The notes beneath the pieces were generated by a model. It made no database searches. It was not told where the DNA came from and was given only the letters and a program-made list of their open reading frames with translations. From the NCBI GenBank assembly GCA_044375415.1, contig JBILMS010000048.1:1-26909 (forward strand): a stretch of DNA of 26,909 nt. Direction: 5' to 3'. This document shows, in pieces, positions 23,333 to 26,909 of the stretch. The number at the start of each line of letters is the position of its first letter. Within the stretch, counting starts at the first letter, position 1. The position numbers and the translations under genes were made by a program. Origin of the DNA: JAWXBG01 sp044375415. Lineage in GTDB: Bacteria > Bacteroidota > Bacteroidia > Flavobacteriales_D > Sanyastnellaceae.

Positions 23333-24715
23333 ATGTCCTCTATCAACCAATACATTGATGCGAACCGCCAGCGTTTTCTGGATGAGTTGCTCGAACTACT
23401 TAGAATCCCTAGTGTGAGTGCCAATCCGGCTCATGCAGCTGACATGCAACGCATGGCTGAAGCCACCAAAAAAAGCTTGGAAGCAGCAGGCGCCGATAAA
23501 GTTGAAATCTGCCCAACGCCCGGTTACCCGATTGTATACGGAGAAAAGATGATCGATCCGTCTCTCCCAACTGTATTGGTTTATGGGCACTACGATGTTC
23601 AGCCACCGGATCCACTCGACTTGTGGAATAGCCCACCCTTCGAACCGGTGATTTTAAAAACCGAAACTCATCCGGAGGGCGCTGTCTATGCCCGTGGATC
23701 TTGTGATGATAAAGGTCAGTTTTACATGCACGTAAAGGCATTTGAAACGATGATGAACACCAATTCTCTGCCTTGCAACGTGAAATTCATGATTGAAGGA
23801 GAAGAAGAAGTGGGAAGTAATAACCTCGGCGACTTCGTTAAGGCAAATAAAGAAAAACTGAAATGTGATGTAATCCTCATCTCCGATACAAGTATGATCG
23901 CCAATGATCAGCCAAGTATCGACTGTGGGCTGCGTGGTTTAAGTTACCTCGAGGTAGAAGTAACAGGTGCCAACCGCGATTTACACTCCGGAGTATATGG
24001 CGGCGCTGTAGCAAATCCAATCAACGTCCTTGCAAAAATGATTGCAGATATGCACGATGAAAACGGACATATCACCATTCCCGGTTTTTATGATGACGTG
24101 CTTGAACTCACTGCAGAAGAACGTGCAGAAATGAATAAAGCTCCTTTTAACCTAGAGGCCTACAAAAAAGATTTGGGAATTGAGGATGTTCGCGGCGAAA
24201 AAGGATACACCACCATAGAAAGAACCGGCGTTCGTCCGACACTCGACTGCAACGGAATTTGGGGTGGATACATTGGAGAAGGTTCCAAAACGGTTCTTCC
24301 TTCAAAAGCATTTGCGAAAATCTCGATGCGTTTGGTTCCAAATCAAAGTACGGATAAAATAACCGAAATATTCAGCAAATACTTCAAATCGGTTGCTCCA
24401 AAGAGTGTGAAAGTTGAGGTGCGTCCACATCATGGAGGCGAACCTGTAGTTACTCCAACTGATTCACGTGCTTACCTAGCTGCAAGCGCAGCGATGGAGC
24501 AGACTTTTGGTAAAAAACCAATTCCTACTCGCGGTGGTGGAAGTATTCCAATTGTCGCTCTATTCGAACAAGAACTCAAAGTGAAAACAGTGCTAATGGG
24601 ATTCGGTTTGGATTCGGATGCCCTGCATTCTCCAAACGAGCATTACGGTGTTTTCAACTACTTCCAAGGCATTAAAACGATTCCGGTGTTCTTCGAAAAA
24701 TACGCCAAATCATGA
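23333..24715 (+). CDS. M20 family metallodipeptidase
   Basis: A 460-residue zinc peptidase of the M20 (CNDP/dipeptidase) type, expected to be cytosolic and to hydrolyse dipeptides. The catalytic set is complete: H86 and D88 in YGHYDVQPP, bridging D125 in ARGSCDDKG, E158/E159 in IEGEEEVGS, D185 in LISDTS and H432 in DALHSPNEHYG. The dimerisation domain shows the LHSGVYGGAVANP segment. The length is normal for the family. The stop overlaps the start of the next gene by 4 bases (ATGA), so it is the first gene of a coupled run. Confidence 0.94.
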   Translation: MSSINQYIDANRQRFLDELLELLRIPSVSANPAHAADMQRMAEATKKSLEAAGADKVEICPTPGYPIVYGEKMIDPSLPTVLVYGHYDVQPPDPLDLWNSPPFEPVILKTETHPEGAVYARGSCDDKGQFYMHVKAFETMMNTNSLPCNVKFMIEGEEEVGSNNLGDFVKANKEKLKCDVILISDTSMIANDQPSIDCGLRGLSYLEVEVTGANRDLHSGVYGGAVANPINVLAKMIADMHDENGHITIPGFYDDVLELTAEERAEMNKAPFNLEAYKKDLGIEDVRGEKGYTTIERTGVRPTLDCNGIWGGYIGEGSKTVLPSKAFAKISMRLVPNQSTDKITEIFSKYFKSVAPKSVKVEVRPHHGGEPVVTPTDSRAYLAASAAMEQTFGKKPIPTRGGGSIPIVALFEQELKVKTVLMGFGLDSDALHSPNEHYGVFNYFQGIKTIPVFFEKYAKS

Positions 24716-25182
24716 AGTTGAGGTTAATCCCAACTCTACTTTTTGTTGCTATCCTATCTCTCTCGTCCTGTAAAATATACCAGGATGTAGATGTGATCGA
24801 AGTTGAAAATGTAATTTTTAGCGAATTCGACAATGAAGGTGCTGAAGCAGAAGTATGGCTTAAGATTAAAAACCCCAACGCGTACAAGGTCGTCCTTACA
24901 GATTCGAATGTCGATTTATTCTTTGAAGGTACCCACTTGGGAAAAGTTCAATTAGTGGAAAATATGGTGGTTCCAAAAAAATCACTCTCTACACAAATCA
25001 TGAAAGTAGAAGTGGAATACAACAACATGGAATCTCTTATGGGCAACATTTTTACTCTGCTATTTAAAGAAAATTTTCTTCTGGAAGCGAAAGGTCAGGT
25101 GACGGGAAAAGCACTGTTCGTATCAAAGAAAGTCGCCATCGACTTTAAAGATACACTCACCCGGGAAGAACTGGGTCTATAA
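24712..25182 (+). CDS. LEA14-like (LEA type 2) lipoprotein
   Basis: A 156-residue lipoprotein with a clean signal peptide and lipobox LSLSSC (C20). The mature part has the LEA type 2 / WHy pattern: EAEVWLKIKNPNAYKVVLTD, DLFFEGTHLGKVQL and VVPKKSLSTQ. This is a beta-sandwich fold found in plant LEA14 and in many bacterial periplasmic proteins; its role is probably general protection or binding, and is unknown here. It starts inside the last codons of the dipeptidase gene (ATGA) and is followed 15 bases later by a glycosyltransferase. A link to envelope biogenesis is plausible from position only. Confidence 0.82.
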   Translation: MKLRLIPTLLFVAILSLSSCKIYQDVDVIEVENVIFSEFDNEGAEAEVWLKIKNPNAYKVVLTDSNVDLFFEGTHLGKVQLVENMVVPKKSLSTQIMKVEVEYNNMESLMGNIFTLLFKENFLLEAKGQVTGKALFVSKKVAIDFKDTLTREELGL

Positions 25183-25197
25183 CCAATTGTGGGCAGA

Positions 25198-26304
25198 ATG
25201 CATTCTCTCACCGATAAAAACATTCTGCTGATCTCCCCGGAAGCTTGGGGTAAAAGTCTTGTTTCAAAACATCATTATGCCATTAGTCTCGCCAAAAGAG
25301 GCAATCGAGTCTATTTCTTGAATCCCAATTCTGAACCTTCGTTGATATATCAACCGTTAGAAAATGTCGATCTATTTGTCGTGGGGGATGTAAAAATTCA
25401 ACGAGGATTAAGACTACTACCCTCCTTTCTTCAGCGCTATTTCTTTGGAAAAGCAATTAAACGTCTGGAGCAAAAATGTAAAACCTCGTTTAATATTGTT
25501 TGGAGTTTTGATAGCTCCCGGTATTTCAATCTCTTGTGTTTCCGAGATTCTATAAGGGTTTTTCAAATGATGGATTACCGATACGATTTTAATCTTGCAC
25601 AAATTTCTTCGAGTGCACACATCTGCTTGGGAGTTACAGATGAAATTGTAAGGAAGCAAAAAGTGTATAATCCACAAAGCTATTTCCTTCAGCATGCGGT
25701 TCATGAATTCACTCCAAAAAACATCACCCTTCCTTCAGGGAAATCCAATGTAAAAGCCTTTTACGCCGGTAATTTACTTCTGCGTTTTATCGATCGAAAA
25801 CTTGTATTACGAATCCTCGACGAATTTCCAAATGTCGATTTTTTCTTCGCCGGAGCTAGCGGAATCGGGAATCTAAATACAATCGTGTCAGAACTTGATA
25901 CTGCTTTCATAAAGGAATTATCATCTAGAAAAAACGTTTTTCTTTTAGGTGAAAAATCTCCGGACGAACTTCCATCACTTATGGAGCAATCGGACATTTT
26001 ACTCGTCTTTTATGACCACTTAAATTATCCGAGCGACGTTGCCAACTCGCATAAAATTCTTTCCTATTTGGCAGCAGGAAAGGTCATTTTGGCTAATCAC
26101 ACAGAACAATATGCATCCCTTGGCCTTCTTGAAATGACCTCTTCACACGATGAATACATAAAAAAGATGAGCGAAATTATAGCTGACCTGGATTCGTTCA
26201 ATACCCCCGAGTTGCAATCTCAACGCAAGTTGTACGCAAGTGAGCATACTTACGAAAAGCAAATTCAGAAAATAGAAAAAATTCTCGGTACTTTGCTTTC
26301 ATGA
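25198..26304 (+). CDS. Glycosyltransferase, GT-B fold (GT4-like)
   Basis: A 368-residue cytosolic or membrane-associated sugar transferase. The N-terminal half is a Rossmann-like domain: ILLISPEAWGKSLVSKHHYA and AKRGNRVYFLNPN. The C-terminal half has the GT-B donor site: VKAFYAGNLL, NVFLLGEKSPDELPSLM and SHKILSYLAAGKVILAN, where HK-x2-SYLA-xGK is the usual nucleotide-sugar loop. I prefer ATG 25198 to the GTG at 25189, since family N-termini begin just before the first beta strand. It follows the LEA-like gene closely, and its stop overlaps the next glycosyltransferase by 4 bases. Donor and acceptor are unknown. Confidence 0.85.
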   Translation: MHSLTDKNILLISPEAWGKSLVSKHHYAISLAKRGNRVYFLNPNSEPSLIYQPLENVDLFVVGDVKIQRGLRLLPSFLQRYFFGKAIKRLEQKCKTSFNIVWSFDSSRYFNLLCFRDSIRVFQMMDYRYDFNLAQISSSAHICLGVTDEIVRKQKVYNPQSYFLQHAVHEFTPKNITLPSGKSNVKAFYAGNLLLRFIDRKLVLRILDEFPNVDFFFAGASGIGNLNTIVSELDTAFIKELSSRKNVFLLGEKSPDELPSLMEQSDILLVFYDHLNYPSDVANSHKILSYLAAGKVILANHTEQYASLGLLEMTSSHDEYIKKMSEIIADLDSFNTPELQSQRKLYASEHTYEKQIQKIEKILGTLLS

Positions 26305-26909
26305 AAAAGGGCCTCGTTTCTGTTATCATGCCGGTTCTAAATGGAGCCGACTACATAGCGGACGCTATTCGTTCGGTTTTAAATCAAGATTATACTCAGT
26401 GGGAATTGCTGATTGTAGACAACGGAAGTACAGATGGCACCACAGGCATTGTCAACGGCTTTCGAGACGCTCGTATTACCCTACTTTCCGAACACAAAAA
26501 AAAGGGAGTAGCTGCTGCCAGAAATAAAGCTCTACAGGAAATGTCCGGCGAATTCTTTTGTTTCCTTGATGCCGATGACATACTCCCAAAAGACAGTATT
26601 AGCAAGCGCATCAATCACTTACAGGATCACAAGGATGTTCATTTTTTGGATGGAACTGTAGAGGTGAAAAATGTATATTTAGATAAAACCATTTCCCTTT
26701 GTAAACCCTCATTTAGAGGGGAGGCTTTAAATGAACTTGCATCTCTTTCCGGTCGATGTTTTTGTGGTATTTCATGGTTCATAAGGAGAACCCCAACCAA
26801 AGAATACTTTTTTCCTGAATCATGGACTCACGCCGAGGACCTTGCCTTTTACCTAAGTATTGCCGCGGATGGAAAGTATGATTTCATCGATGCGATTGTG
26901 TATGTTGTC
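26301..26909 (+). CDS. Glycosyltransferase family 2 (3' truncated by the window)
   Basis: The first 203 residues of a GT-A fold enzyme of family GT2, with no stop before the window ends. Visible are VSVIMPVLNGADYIADAIRS at the start, ELLIVDNGSTDGT (the first nucleotide-binding Asp), GVAAARNKALQE and the metal-binding DADD in FCFLDADDILP. SW-x-H-AEDLAF, about 180 residues in, matches the catalytic ED region of the family. It starts with an ATGA overlap on the upstream glycosyltransferase, so the two act in one unit, probably for a cell-surface polysaccharide or glycoprotein glycan. Confidence 0.9.
   Translation, partial: MKKGLVSVIMPVLNGADYIADAIRSVLNQDYTQWELLIVDNGSTDGTTGIVNGFRDARITLLSEHKKKGVAAARNKALQEMSGEFFCFLDADDILPKDSISKRINHLQDHKDVHFLDGTVEVKNVYLDKTISLCKPSFRGEALNELASLSGRCFCGISWFIRRTPTKEYFFPESWTHAEDLAFYLSIAADGKYDFIDAIVYVV

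Noticed and set aside
23115..23417. Forward frame of 100 residues before the dipeptidase
   Set aside because: It starts within the terminator hairpin, overlaps the dipeptidase start in another frame and shows no motif.

Overview
The window comes from a member of the Bacteroidota, most likely a flavobacterium-like lineage. Several independent signs agree. There is a very large exported protein with a type IX secretion-like C-terminal module, and a FecA-like TonB-dependent receptor of the Bacteroidota type. Shine-Dalgarno sequences are almost absent. Many starts are preceded by a TAnnTT(T/C)G box, the phylum's known -7 promoter element. Lipoproteins with SC lipoboxes and small outer-membrane barrels are common, as expected for this phylum. 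Species cannot be told from the sequence alone.

Left part (1-9828): the 3' portion of a DsbD-type transmembrane thiol-disulfide reductase with two periplasmic alpha-like domains; an AddA/RecB-type helicase-nuclease; and a 1389-residue secreted protein. A 528-base gap (9829-10356) holds two hairpins, a doubtful ORF and a good forward terminator, so it may encode a small RNA. It ends at rpmH (ribosomal protein L34, minus strand, 56 residues), which has its own promoter and terminator.

Centre (10680-17100): a zinc-ribbon methyltransferase converges on a YraN-family nuclease across a perfect 15-bp hairpin. Divergent from yraN is the clearest functional unit of the window: an outer-membrane barrel overlapping pnuC by 4 bp, then a NadR-like ribosylnicotinamide kinase. 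This is a candidate route for NAD-precursor uptake and trapping. Next come a pair of 78-bp direct repeats, gcvH-vanZ on the minus strand, a half-size TauE/SafE permease and proline dehydrogenase. The last two converge on twin hairpins, one of which has the proline dehydrogenase stop codon in its loop.

Repeat-rich accessory part (17018-20130): three tandem copies of a 143-bp element alternate with arrays of the 8-mer ATGTGCTR. Two unfamiliar genes lie between oppositely oriented arrays. Then come three copies of a GCTCC/GGAGC palindrome and two small secreted or lipoprotein genes of unknown function.

Right part (20233-26909): a FecA-like TonB-dependent receptor; an orphan lipoprotein closed by a strong hairpin; then a run of an M20 dipeptidase, a LEA14-like lipoprotein and two glycosyltransferases, with ATGA stop/start overlaps at two of the three junctions. 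The last glycosyltransferase runs off the window.

No tRNA, rRNA, CRISPR array, transposase or phage gene was recognised.
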